A DNA stretch of 13,006 nt from Pseudomonadota bacterium (GCA_030612385.1 JAUWNZ010000010.1:1-13006); one strand, 5' to 3'; shown: positions 1-6,083, numbered from the stretch's first letter. Translations and numbers: made by a program. The notes: a model not told the origin generated them from the sequence alone.

Positions 1-27
1 GGAAAATGGTCGAGTGGTTACCTACTT

Positions 28-97
28 AGTGCCTGAACGAAAACCCTGAAACCCAAAACTCAAAACAGTGCCTGAACGAGGTTTTCATTCAAGCACT
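28..97. repeat. Cluster of AGTGCCTGAACGA terminal repeats
   Basis: The 18-mer AGTGCCTGAACGAAAACC is at 28-45, and its first 13 bases recur at 67-79. An inverted, slightly diverged copy (TTTTCATTCAAGCACT) is at 82-97. The block can fold as a short hairpin (67-79 with 82-97) or as a longer one (28-45 with 80-97). The same motif forms the ends of the larger palindrome at 141-283, so this looks like a collapsed or internally deleted member of that family. No gene is visible in 1-140. Confidence 0.75.
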
Positions 98-140
98 AAC
101 TACCACTACCTCAACTTATTTGCAAATATGATTCGTAACT

Positions 141-283
141 AGTGCCTGAACGAAAACCAGGATTTTTCGTCAAGGTCAAGGAAGATCAAAATTTTAACCG
201 CAGGAATACATTGAGTATTTCGAGGATTAAAATTTTTATCTGACGCAGAGATTGGCGAAAAAGACAGTTTTCGTTCGGGCACT
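141..283. mobile_element. 143-bp palindromic MITE-like element
   Basis: The left end AGTGCCTGAACGAAAACC (141-158) is matched by an inverted right end GTTTTCGTTCGGGCACT (267-283) with one mismatch. Symmetry continues inward: AAAATTTTAA at 188-197 pairs with TTAAAATTTT at 227-236, and AATAC at 205-209 pairs with GTATT at 215-219. All these pairs share one centre, position 212. The TTTTTCG and CGAAAAA arms (163-169 and 256-262) also match, offset by one base. There is no coding capacity. The organisation resembles a non-autonomous palindromic element moved by a transposase elsewhere. It ends 3 bp beyond the efp stop codon and could fold in the efp transcript as a 3' terminator. I found no clear target-site duplication. 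Confidence 0.7.
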
Positions 284-285
284 AC

Positions 286-849
286 CTATCCCTTGATCCT
301 GGTGACATACTCTCCGGTACGTGTATCGACCCTGATTTTTTTCCCTTCTTCGATAAAAGGCGGCACCTGGATCCGGTAACCGGTTGCCAGGGTGACTGGT
401 TTAAAATTACCCGATACCGAATCACCTTTAGCCCACGGATCCGCCTCAGAGACTGTAATATCAACAAAGTTGGGGAGAGTAATTCCCACAGGACTACCCT
501 CATAAAAGAGGATCTCCACCTCTATATTATCAATAAGGAAGTTCCTGGCATCCCCTACCTGGTCCGCGGCCATAAAAATCTGTTCATAACTCTCCGTATC
601 CATAAAGCAATATCTGTCATCTTCCGAGTACAGGTACTGCATCGTCTTCTCTTCCAAATTAGCCGGCTGGAAGGTATCTGCCGAACGGAAGGTGCGATCA
701 AGCTGGGTCCCGTTTATCATGTTGCGAAGTTTACACCGGTACAGAGCCTTGCCCTTGCCCGGCTTCAAGAAGGAAAACTCAATAATTACGTAAGGCTCTC
801 CCTCAATCTGGATCTTTAAACCTTTTCTCAAATCGCTTGCGTTATACAT
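286..849 (-). CDS. efp: Elongation factor P
   Basis: EF-P binds between the ribosomal P and E sites and relieves stalling at consecutive prolines. The 187-residue product has the usual length and three-domain layout: an N-terminal KOW-like domain (about 1-62), a central OB domain (about 65-125) and a C-terminal OB domain ending in GEYVTRIKG. The loop that enters the peptidyl-transferase centre reads PGKGKA at 30-35. K32 matches the lysine that EpmA/EpmB modify in E. coli (K34), so this is a lysine-type rather than an arginine-type EF-P. No modification enzyme lies in the window. The ATG is preceded by GGAAGGG, rather close to the start. The gene is divergent from the aromatic operon, with a long repeat-bearing gap behind it, and its stop abuts a palindromic element. 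Confidence 0.95.
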   Translation of the reverse strand: MYNASDLRKGLKIQIEGEPYVIIEFSFLKPGKGKALYRCKLRNMINGTQLDRTFRSADTFQPANLEEKTMQYLYSEDDRYCFMDTESYEQIFMAADQVGDARNFLIDNIEVEILFYEGSPVGITLPNFVDITVSEADPWAKGDSVSGNFKPVTLATGYRIQVPPFIEEGKKIRVDTRTGEYVTRIKG

Positions 850-863
850 ATACCCTTCCAGTT

Positions 864-1049
864 GTAACTACTTTAAGTAGTCAGGCTGAAGCTGTTGTAG
901 GCTGAGTAGTTACTTTTATAATTATTTAGCCACTGATCTACGCAGATTATCACTGATATTTTTTATTGCAACTACTCACGTAGTCACGTGATTTCTTCGT
1001 TTTAAACCTATCTGCTTTAATCTGTGTGAATCTGTGGCTGAGTAGTTGC
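864..1049. repeat. Nested inverted and direct repeats upstream of efp
   Basis: GGCTGAGTAGTTACTT (near 900-915) recurs at 1037-1051 with one change. Inverted partners are GTAACTACT (864-872) against AGTAGTTAC (905-913), and GCAACTACTCA (968-978) against TGAGTAGTTGC (1039-1049), both perfect. A further pair of 30-base arms, 928-957 and 1010-1039, is inverted with about 22 of 30 matches and carries the AGCCAC...CAGATTA pattern. No ORF is supported here. The stretch lies in the probable 5' leader region of efp on the minus strand and looks like dispersed repeat debris able to fold into large hairpins. Confidence 0.65.
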
Positions 1050-1146
1050 TTCCAGTCTTTATGGTTGTCAGGTTCAATGTTCACCCTGTTAAATTTCCCG
1101 TAAGCATTCACGAAAGCTGTAAGCGGTTACTAATCCATTTATCATG

Positions 1147-1196
1147 CAATGTCAAAATTTTTTTCTTGACATTGGCACAAAATTATGGTCTTAAAG
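1147..1196 (+). promoter_or_regulatory. Probable aro operon promoter with overlapping 9-bp palindrome
   Basis: CAATGTCAA (1147-1155) and TTGACATTG (1166-1174) form a perfect 9-bp inverted repeat around an AT-rich 11-base spacer. The right arm contains a consensus -35 box TTGACA (1166-1171). A 17-base spacer leads to a poor -10 (TCTTAA, 1189-1194), which would place the start of transcription near 1201. The left arm carries the same TTGACA on the minus strand, facing efp, with a similarly poor -10 (TAGTAA) 17 bases on. The symmetry suggests divergent promoters, an operator, or both. The -35 boxes are clear; the -10 boxes are weak. Confidence 0.5.
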
Positions 1197-1237
1197 TACA
1201 CGAGTGAGTAATTTAAAGGACTTGACTGAGAGCTGTG

Positions 1238-1330
1238 ATGGACAGAAAAATGGACAGTATTGATATGGGTTTTAGCAGACGGTTTAGTTATTTTTTTATA
1301 CTGATCTGCCTGCAGCCCCGGAGGTCCTGA
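1238..1330 (+). CDS. Phe/Tyr-rich leader peptide of the aro operon
   Basis: This 30-codon frame opens at ATG 1238 (GTG 1235 is directly in front) and ends at TGA 1328-1330. Residues 11-20 read GFSRRFSYFF, so Phe codons occur at 1271, 1283, 1292 and 1295 and a Tyr codon at 1289: five aromatic residues in nine. The only ribosome-binding candidate is a modest GAGAG at 1228-1232. Internal ATGs at 1250 and 1265 are alternatives. A strong terminator begins 22 bases after the stop and the operon encodes DAHP synthase and the P-protein, so the frame fits a control peptide like those before E. coli pheA (pheL) and pheST. No homologue is claimed; the assignment rests on position and composition. Confidence 0.62.
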   Translation: MDRKMDSIDMGFSRRFSYFFILICLQPRRS

Positions 1331-1369
1331 AGGAAATTAAATAAGGCATCGCGGCCATGGGCAGATCGG
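1301..1369 (+). promoter_or_regulatory. Candidate antiterminator helix of the aro attenuator
   Basis: Bases 1301-1312 (CTGATCTGCCTG), directly after the Phe/Tyr codons, are complementary to 1358-1369 (TGGGCAGATCGG). There are eight contiguous Watson-Crick pairs (1303-1310 with 1360-1367), flanked by one C-G and three G-U pairs, giving a 12-bp helix. The 3' strand overlaps the upper part of the terminator stem at 1353-1388, so the two cannot coexist. A weaker upstream pairing, GCAGA (1275-1279) with TCTGC (1305-1309), spans the control codons and could occupy the antiterminator strand when translation does not occur. The complementarity is visible directly; its function is inferred. Confidence 0.58.
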
Positions 1370-1396
1370 GAAATCCTGCGCCATGGCCTTTTTTTT
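1353..1396 (+). terminator. Rho-independent terminator (attenuator) upstream of aroF
   Basis: GGCCATGG (1353-1360) pairs perfectly with CCATGGCC (1381-1388). The stem continues as GCAG (1361-1364) with CTGC (1376-1379) past a one-base bulge, and eight T residues follow (1389-1396). No plus-strand gene lies upstream other than the leader ORF, and the terminator stands between the promoter and aroF, so its likely role is attenuation of the operon. Confidence 0.85.
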
Positions 1397-1406
1397 CTTT
1401 TACCCG

Positions 1407-1439
1407 GCCATGGTGAAATGCTTTACCATGGCTTTTTTT
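1407..1439 (+). terminator. Second terminator-like hairpin before aroF
   Basis: GCCATGGT (1407-1414) pairs with ACCATGGC (1425-1432). Up to three more pairs extend the stem inward (1415-1417 with 1422-1424), and seven T residues follow (1433-1439). It begins 10 bases after the first terminator's T tract and ends 23 bases before the aroF start. Its 5' arm with the preceding G (1406-1413) can instead pair perfectly with the 3' arm of the first terminator (1381-1388). The two hairpins may therefore act as a tandem terminator or as alternative folds. Confidence 0.75.
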
Positions 1440-1462
1440 ACAGAGAAAAAGGGAGAGAAAAA

Positions 1463-2482
1463 ATGATAATTGTGATGAAAAAAAAGGCGACACAGGACAA
1501 GATAGACCATATCATCAAGTGGGTCGAGTCCGCGGGTTACAGCGCCCATCCCATTACTGGCGCTGAGCAGACGATCATCGGCGTGGTCGGGGATGACCGC
1601 GGCAAAGCGCAGTTAAAAATTCCAGAATCTTTTTCCGGAGTGGAAAAGGTAATGCCCATCCTTAAGCCGTACAAACTGGCAAGCAGGGAACTCAAAGCGG
1701 GAAACACCGTCATCCGGATAGGCGACGTGGAAATCGGCGGGCCTGAATTTGTTGTTATTGCCGGTCCCTGCTCAATTGAAAGTGAAGAACAACTGATGGA
1801 AAGCGCCCGTATCGTCAAAAAGGGAGGGGGCGACATACTCAGGGGAGGGGCATTCAAGCCAAGGACATCTCCATACAGTTTTCAGGGGATGGAAGAGGCG
1901 GGCCTGAAGCTTCTAAAAAAGGCCGGTGAGGCAACCGGTCTGCCGGTTGTCACAGAGGTACTCGATACAACTGACGTGGAGCTGGTGGAAGAATATACCG
2001 ACATCATGCAGATCGGAGCGCGAAATGTGCAGAACTTTGCCCTCTTAAAAAAGGTGGGACACGCCAAAAAACCTGTGCTGCTAAAACGGGGGATGATGAC
2101 CACCATCGAAGAGCTCCTCATGTCGGCGGAATACGTCATCTCTTCGGGAAACGACAATGTCATACTTTGCGAAAGGGGAATACGGACATTTGAAACGGCG
2201 ACACGAAACACCCTGGACATCAGCGCAGTGCCTGTTTTAAAGGAGTTGTCTCACCTTCCTGTTATCATTGACCCTTCTCACGCTTGCGGTGACTGGAAAT
2301 ATGTTCTTCCCCTGACGAAGGCGGCCGTGGCCGTGGGAGCGGATGGAGTCATGATCGAAATCCATCCCCAACCCGAAGAGGCCTTCTCCGATGGAACGCA
2401 ATCGCTCAAACCGAAAAGGTATTATCAACTAATGAACGAAGTAAGAGCCCTCGGGAAAGCAATGAAAATGGTAGCGTCGTAA
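1463..2482 (+). CDS. aroF: 3-deoxy-7-phosphoheptulonate (DAHP) synthase, type I beta with N-terminal regulatory domain
   Basis: The enzyme condenses phosphoenolpyruvate and erythrose 4-phosphate into DAHP, the committed step of the shikimate pathway. The product has 339 residues and is collinear with the Thermotoga maritima enzyme. Residues 1-75 form the ferredoxin-like (ACT-like) domain that binds Tyr/Phe in that enzyme; the TIM barrel follows. Visible motifs are GPCSIE (101-106), KPRTSPYSFQG (132-142), QIGARN (183-188), LLKRG (206-210) and CERGIRTFE (236-244). The metal ligands appear as C103, H273, E299 and D310. I start at ATG 1463, preceded by GGGAGAG 5 bases away; an in-frame ATG at 1418 lies inside a terminator hairpin. 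It heads the aromatic block and is probably controlled by the leader attenuator and by feedback on the N-terminal domain. Confidence 0.95.
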   Translation: MIIVMKKKATQDKIDHIIKWVESAGYSAHPITGAEQTIIGVVGDDRGKAQLKIPESFSGVEKVMPILKPYKLASRELKAGNTVIRIGDVEIGGPEFVVIAGPCSIESEEQLMESARIVKKGGGDILRGGAFKPRTSPYSFQGMEEAGLKLLKKAGEATGLPVVTEVLDTTDVELVEEYTDIMQIGARNVQNFALLKKVGHAKKPVLLKRGMMTTIEELLMSAEYVISSGNDNVILCERGIRTFETATRNTLDISAVPVLKELSHLPVIIDPSHACGDWKYVLPLTKAAVAVGADGVMIEIHPQPEEAFSDGTQSLKPKRYYQLMNEVRALGKAMKMVAS

Positions 2483-2505
2483 TATGTGAAGTCACTCTCA
2501 AAAAG

Positions 2506-2562
2506 TGCCTTGTGTCCGGCGAGACGCCCGGCACAAGGCAGGACAGGCGTCCAGCCTGCCTG
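2506..2562. repeat. Overlapping hairpin repeats between aroF and aroB
   Basis: TGCCTTGTG (2506-2514) and CACAAGGCA (2532-2540) form a perfect 9-bp stem with a CCGG/CCGG extension inside. GGCAGG (2537-2542) and CCTGCC (2555-2560) form a second hairpin that shares bases 2537-2540 with the first, so the two stems are mutually exclusive. No T tract follows, so it is not a typical terminator. It resembles REP-type intergenic hairpins and may affect mRNA stability or aroB expression. Confidence 0.6.
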
Positions 2563-2595
2563 TTAAAACGAACACAACCTGGTATGGGAGATGCA

Positions 2596-3693
2596 GTGAA
2601 TAAAATTAAAGTAAACCTCGACAAAAAGATATCGGCCTCGTACGAGATATATATAGGCCGGAAGATACTTGACCGCATTGGAATGATCATTGCCAAAAAT
2701 GAACTTGCTTCTCGATACGTAGTTATTACAGACTCCAATGTTTCCGATCTCCATGGGGAAAGGTTTCTGAGGACATTGAGTGATATGGGAATTCAGGCCG
2801 ATATGATTGAATTTCCCGCCGGAGAGGCCTCTAAAAATGTCGATGTTATGCTTGATATTATCAAAAAACTGTTAGACATGGGAGTCGACAGAAGATCTGC
2901 CCTGATAGCGCTGGGCGGCGGGGTTGTAGGTGATCTAACCGGATTCGTCGCATCCACATACATGAGGGGCATACCCTATATCCAGGTTCCCACAACCCTT
3001 CTGGCACAGGTGGACAGCAGCATAGGGGGAAAGACAGGGATAGACCTCTCTGCGGGGAAGAACCTGTTGGGCACCTTTTACCAGCCAAAGGGGGTATTTA
3101 TTGATCTCTCGTTTTTGCAGACGCTTCCACCTCGGGAATTCAACAACGGCATGGCGGAAATCGTAAAATATGGGATAATTGAAGATACGGACCTGTTCAG
3201 TTTACTGGAAGATGAGGCAAAGACAATCAGAAATGAGAGCATGGTCCTTCTGGAAACGGTCATTGGAAGGTCATGCAGAATAAAAAAGTCTATCGTTGAG
3301 ACTGATGAAAAAGAGTCTGGGCTGCGCCGTATCCTCAACTTCGGCCACACAATCGGCCATGCGATCGAGGCGGAATCAGGTTATTCCCTCTCCCATGGCG
3401 AAGCAGTGTCAATCGGCATGGCAGCCGCAGCCATGGTATCGGAAAAGTTAAAATACCTGCCATCCAGGGATATGGAAAGGATCATGAAGCTGGCAGAAGC
3501 GCTTGGATTGCCCTGCGGCATACCCGATTCTCTCAGCACAGAGGGAATCCTGTCAAGGCTGAAAACGGATAAAAAGAAACAGGGGGATGTCATTAACTTT
3601 GTATTGCTCAAAAAGCTTGGTTCACCCTTTGTCAGCAGTGAGGCGCCGGAAGAAATGATAAGGGAGACGATCAATATGTTGAAAGGTCGGTAG
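2596..3693 (+). CDS. aroB: 3-dehydroquinate synthase
   Basis: AroB converts DAHP to 3-dehydroquinate, using NAD and a divalent metal. From the GTG at 2596 the product is 365 residues, normal for the family. Recognisable parts are the NAD-binding GGGVVGDLTGFVAS stretch, the substrate region TYMRGIPYIQVPTTLLAQVDSSIGGK (quoted here only as landmarks TYMRG, QVPTTLLAQVDSS and GGKTG), the NFGHTIGHAIE metal-binding histidines and SHGEAVSIGM. GTG 2596 is chosen because GGGAG stands 5 bases upstream. ATG 2584 in the same frame lacks a ribosome binding site, and ATG 2512 lies in the hairpin repeat. It follows aroF by 113 bp and acts on its product, so co-transcription is likely. Confidence 0.94.
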   Translation: MNKIKVNLDKKISASYEIYIGRKILDRIGMIIAKNELASRYVVITDSNVSDLHGERFLRTLSDMGIQADMIEFPAGEASKNVDVMLDIIKKLLDMGVDRRSALIALGGGVVGDLTGFVASTYMRGIPYIQVPTTLLAQVDSSIGGKTGIDLSAGKNLLGTFYQPKGVFIDLSFLQTLPPREFNNGMAEIVKYGIIEDTDLFSLLEDEAKTIRNESMVLLETVIGRSCRIKKSIVETDEKESGLRRILNFGHTIGHAIEAESGYSLSHGEAVSIGMAAAAMVSEKLKYLPSRDMERIMKLAEALGLPCGIPDSLSTEGILSRLKTDKKKQGDVINFVLLKKLGSPFVSSEAPEEMIRETINMLKGR

Positions 3694-3718
3694 TACGAAG
3701 TCGCAAAAGAGGTTGAAA

Positions 3719-4804
3719 ATGGCAGTGGAATCTTTAAAAAATCTCAGAGCTGAGATAAAAAAGAAAGACAGGATGATAATGGAACTCCTCAATCAGAGGG
3801 CGGAAATATCCATTGAGGTGGGCAGGATAAAGGATGAACATAATCTGAATGTCCATGATCCCTCTCAGGAGAGCAGGGTTTACGATTATCTGACGGGAAC
3901 AAATGGCGGGCCGCTGCCCGATAATGCCATGAAAAATATCTTCAGGGAGATCATCTCGGCCTCTCGTGCCCTGCAGGCACAGACAACGGTGGCATACTTT
4001 GGGCAGGAGGCATCATTCACCCATCTGGCCGCTCAATCACATTTCGGCAAAAGCATCATCGGTTTTCCACAGTCCTCCATCTCGGATGTCTTTGATGAAG
4101 TGGAAAAGGGAAAGATACAATGGGGAGTTGTGCCTATCGAGAACTCCTTAGAGGGCTCCATTAATCTTACAATGGACAGATTAATCTCAACCTCTTTGAA
4201 TATCCGCGCTGAAATCTTTCTGAGGATCACCCATTCTCTTCTATCCGCCGGAAAAGAGACAGGCGGGATAAAAAAGGTCTATTCTCACCCGCAGGCTCTG
4301 GCACAGTGCCAGAGCTGGCTGCGTAAACACCTGCCTCATTGCTCACTCCACGAGACGGAAAGCACAACCACGGCCGCCAGGATGGTTTCAGAAAACAAAG
4401 AGTGGGCGGCGATAGGAAGCAGCCTGGCCGCGCGCGTCTATGGCCTTAATATCATTGCGGAGGGAATCGAAGACAGCCCATTCAATACTACAAGATTTCT
4501 GATAATCGGCAACGGTAAAAGCGAACCCTCAGGAAGAGACAAGACCTCAATTATTTTCGGAACCTCCCATACGCCGGGGGCGCTCTATAAGTCCATGGAG
4601 CCCTTTGCCAGGGAAGATATCAACCTGATGAAGATCGAATCATACCCCATGAAGGGCAGGATGTGGGAATATCTGTTTTTTGTGGACTTTGCCGGGCATG
4701 AAGAGGATAGCAGTGTAAAAATCTGCCTGGCGGATCTGAAGAAACTGAGCTCATTCATGAAGATGCTGGGCTCCTATCCGAATGGGGGAAGTGAGGACTT
4801 ATAA
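3719..4804 (+). CDS. pheA: Bifunctional chorismate mutase / prephenate dehydratase (P-protein)
   Basis: The protein rearranges chorismate to prephenate and dehydrates it to phenylpyruvate, the Phe branch. Of 361 residues, about 1-88 are an AroQ-type mutase (LRAEI, NQRAEI, GRIKDE, HDPSQESR, ending at Q86). About 90-275 are the dehydratase, starting VAYFGQEASFTHLAA and containing the catalytic NTTRF (256-260). About 278-355 are an ACT domain with GALY (287-290) and ESYP (307-310). The usual Phe-binding motif is ESRP, so Tyr replaces Arg here, which may alter feedback. ATG 3719 has AGAGG 6 bases ahead; TTG 3713 overlaps that site and is unlikely. It lies 25 bp after aroB and is the natural beneficiary of Phe-sensing attenuation upstream. 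Confidence 0.94.
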   Translation: MAVESLKNLRAEIKKKDRMIMELLNQRAEISIEVGRIKDEHNLNVHDPSQESRVYDYLTGTNGGPLPDNAMKNIFREIISASRALQAQTTVAYFGQEASFTHLAAQSHFGKSIIGFPQSSISDVFDEVEKGKIQWGVVPIENSLEGSINLTMDRLISTSLNIRAEIFLRITHSLLSAGKETGGIKKVYSHPQALAQCQSWLRKHLPHCSLHETESTTTAARMVSENKEWAAIGSSLAARVYGLNIIAEGIEDSPFNTTRFLIIGNGKSEPSGRDKTSIIFGTSHTPGALYKSMEPFAREDINLMKIESYPMKGRMWEYLFFVDFAGHEEDSSVKICLADLKKLSSFMKMLGSYPNGGSEDL

Positions 4805-4909
4805 TAAGAGAGCTATAACTACCAAAAGATTACAGAATGTTGAAGATGTGATTCTGATGTGTGAATCAAGCCTGTGAGTTATGCAAACCTCTCAATAAAG
4901 GATTAATTT

Positions 4910-5611
4910 ATGCTTTGCATACCCGTTACCACCAGGACCAGTGAAGAGGCGCTGATCAGGATCAGGGAATGCTCACCTCTGGCCGATATCATAGAGTTAA
5001 GGATTGACTCTATGATAAATGCGGATCTGAGCAAGTTGTTCACCGCAAAAAGAGCGGGAGTGTGCGGCGATACTCCTTTCATTATAACCAACAGAAAAAG
5101 GGACGAGGGGGGAAGTTTTAAGTGCAGCGAAAGGCAAAGAATCGACCTTCTATTAAAGGCTGTGGAGTTAGGGGCTGAATATGTTGATATAGAGTTGAGT
5201 ACGGGAGATGCGCTGATAGAAGAATTATTAAAAACAATACGCAACCATGATAATCAAACAAGATTGATCGTCTCCAGCCATGACTTCAGCAAGACGCCGT
5301 CCGAAGCAAGATTGAAGGCCAGATTCAATGAATGCATCGAGGCGGGCGCCGGCATTGTCAAGATAGCCGCGTATGCCAGATCTGTGGAAGACAACCTCAA
5401 GGTCTTGAGCCTCATCCCTTATGGCAGGAGAAAAGATAAAAAAGTAATAGCCTTCTGCATGGGAAAACTCGGGCGAATCAGCAGGGTTGTCGCGCCCCTT
5501 TTAGGCTCTTATCTGAGTTTTGCGTCGTTTGAAAGGGGATATGAATCGGCTCCGGGGCAGATGACCGTCCGCGAGATGAAGGAGATTTCCCGGATATTAA
5601 GTGAAGGGTAA
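4910..5611 (+). CDS. aroD: Type I 3-dehydroquinate dehydratase
   Basis: The enzyme dehydrates 3-dehydroquinate to 3-dehydroshikimate through a Schiff base. The 233-residue product carries the class I signature: ELRID (29-33), the substrate-binding R62 and E66 in the TNRKRDEGG segment, SSHDF with catalytic H124, VKIAAYA with Schiff-base K151, and a C-terminal SAPGQ segment. The start has AAAGGA 7 bases upstream. In some bacteria this domain is fused to shikimate dehydrogenase (AroE). Here it stands alone and no aroE follows; the next 470 bp are repeats. The 105-bp gap after pheA shows no terminator, so it may belong to the same operon. Confidence 0.93.
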   Translation: MLCIPVTTRTSEEALIRIRECSPLADIIELRIDSMINADLSKLFTAKRAGVCGDTPFIITNRKRDEGGSFKCSERQRIDLLLKAVELGAEYVDIELSTGDALIEELLKTIRNHDNQTRLIVSSHDFSKTPSEARLKARFNECIEAGAGIVKIAAYARSVEDNLKVLSLIPYGRRKDKKVIAFCMGKLGRISRVVAPLLGSYLSFASFERGYESAPGQMTVREMKEISRILSEG

Positions 5612-5615
5612 CCAC

Positions 5616-6074
5616 TCACCGCAGAGACCACAGAGATGACAAAACTACAGAAGCGGTCATCTATAGGTTCCAGGTTCACTGTTCACGGTTGATAGCTTTT
5701 AACCTTTGAACCCTTTAACCTCCTTAAAAGGGAAATGACATGGTTTCATCGTATCAGTTCAATAAATAGGGGCAAATCCAGACACGTAGCTGCCTCCCTC
5801 TTCTGGAAGCGGGGTTTGGGCGTAGAGGTTACGCCTTTGAGCTTTGCACAACCCCCCCCTGTAGCGGAGCCTTCAGGTCTCCATATTCACGTAACACGGT
5901 ATGACTGAAGTACATGGAAGGCTGAAGCCTTCCGCTACATGCTTCTGCTATATGCCTTCCGCTATTTATTGAGCTGATACGTTTCATCTTCTAATACGAA
6001 AAACTTAAAGCTTAGAGCAAAGCGACTTTAGTTCCTGGCTTACAACGCTAATTTCTCTGCGCTCTCTGCGGTGA
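5616..6074. repeat. Nested inverted-repeat region between aroD and aroA
   Basis: A 21-base arm starting TCACCGCAGAGA (5616-5636) is matched in inverse orientation at 6054-6074 (19 of 21). Inside, CGTATCAGTTCAATAAATAG (5750-5769) is matched inversely at 5962-5981 (19 of 20). Further in, GTAGCGGA (5861-5868) pairs with TCCGCTAC (5931-5938), and GGAAGGCT/AGCCTTCC (5917-5934) is a tight palindrome. A copy of CAGGTTCACTGTTCAC (5671-5686) nearly matches one at 1069-1084. No gene is visible across this 472-bp gap. It could be a composite of small elements or a single non-autonomous one; no target duplication was recognised. Confidence 0.65.
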
Positions 6075-6083
6075 ACTCATACA

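Noticed and set aside
1173..1187. Sigma54-like TGGCAC element
   Set aside because: The -24 half matches but no GC is found at the required -12 position.
1418..1462. Upstream ATG giving aroF a 15-residue extension
   Set aside because: The codon lies inside the second terminator hairpin without a ribosome site, whereas ATG 1463 has GGGAGAG at good spacing and matches the family N-terminus.
1201..1462. T-box riboswitch in the aro leader
   Set aside because: No T-box antiterminator consensus or specifier stem was recognised; the Phe/Tyr ORF with competing helices explains the leader better.
2512..2595. Longer N-terminus for aroB from ATG 2512
   Set aside because: The extension translates an intergenic hairpin repeat; GTG 2596 has GGGAG 5 bases upstream and gives the normal length.
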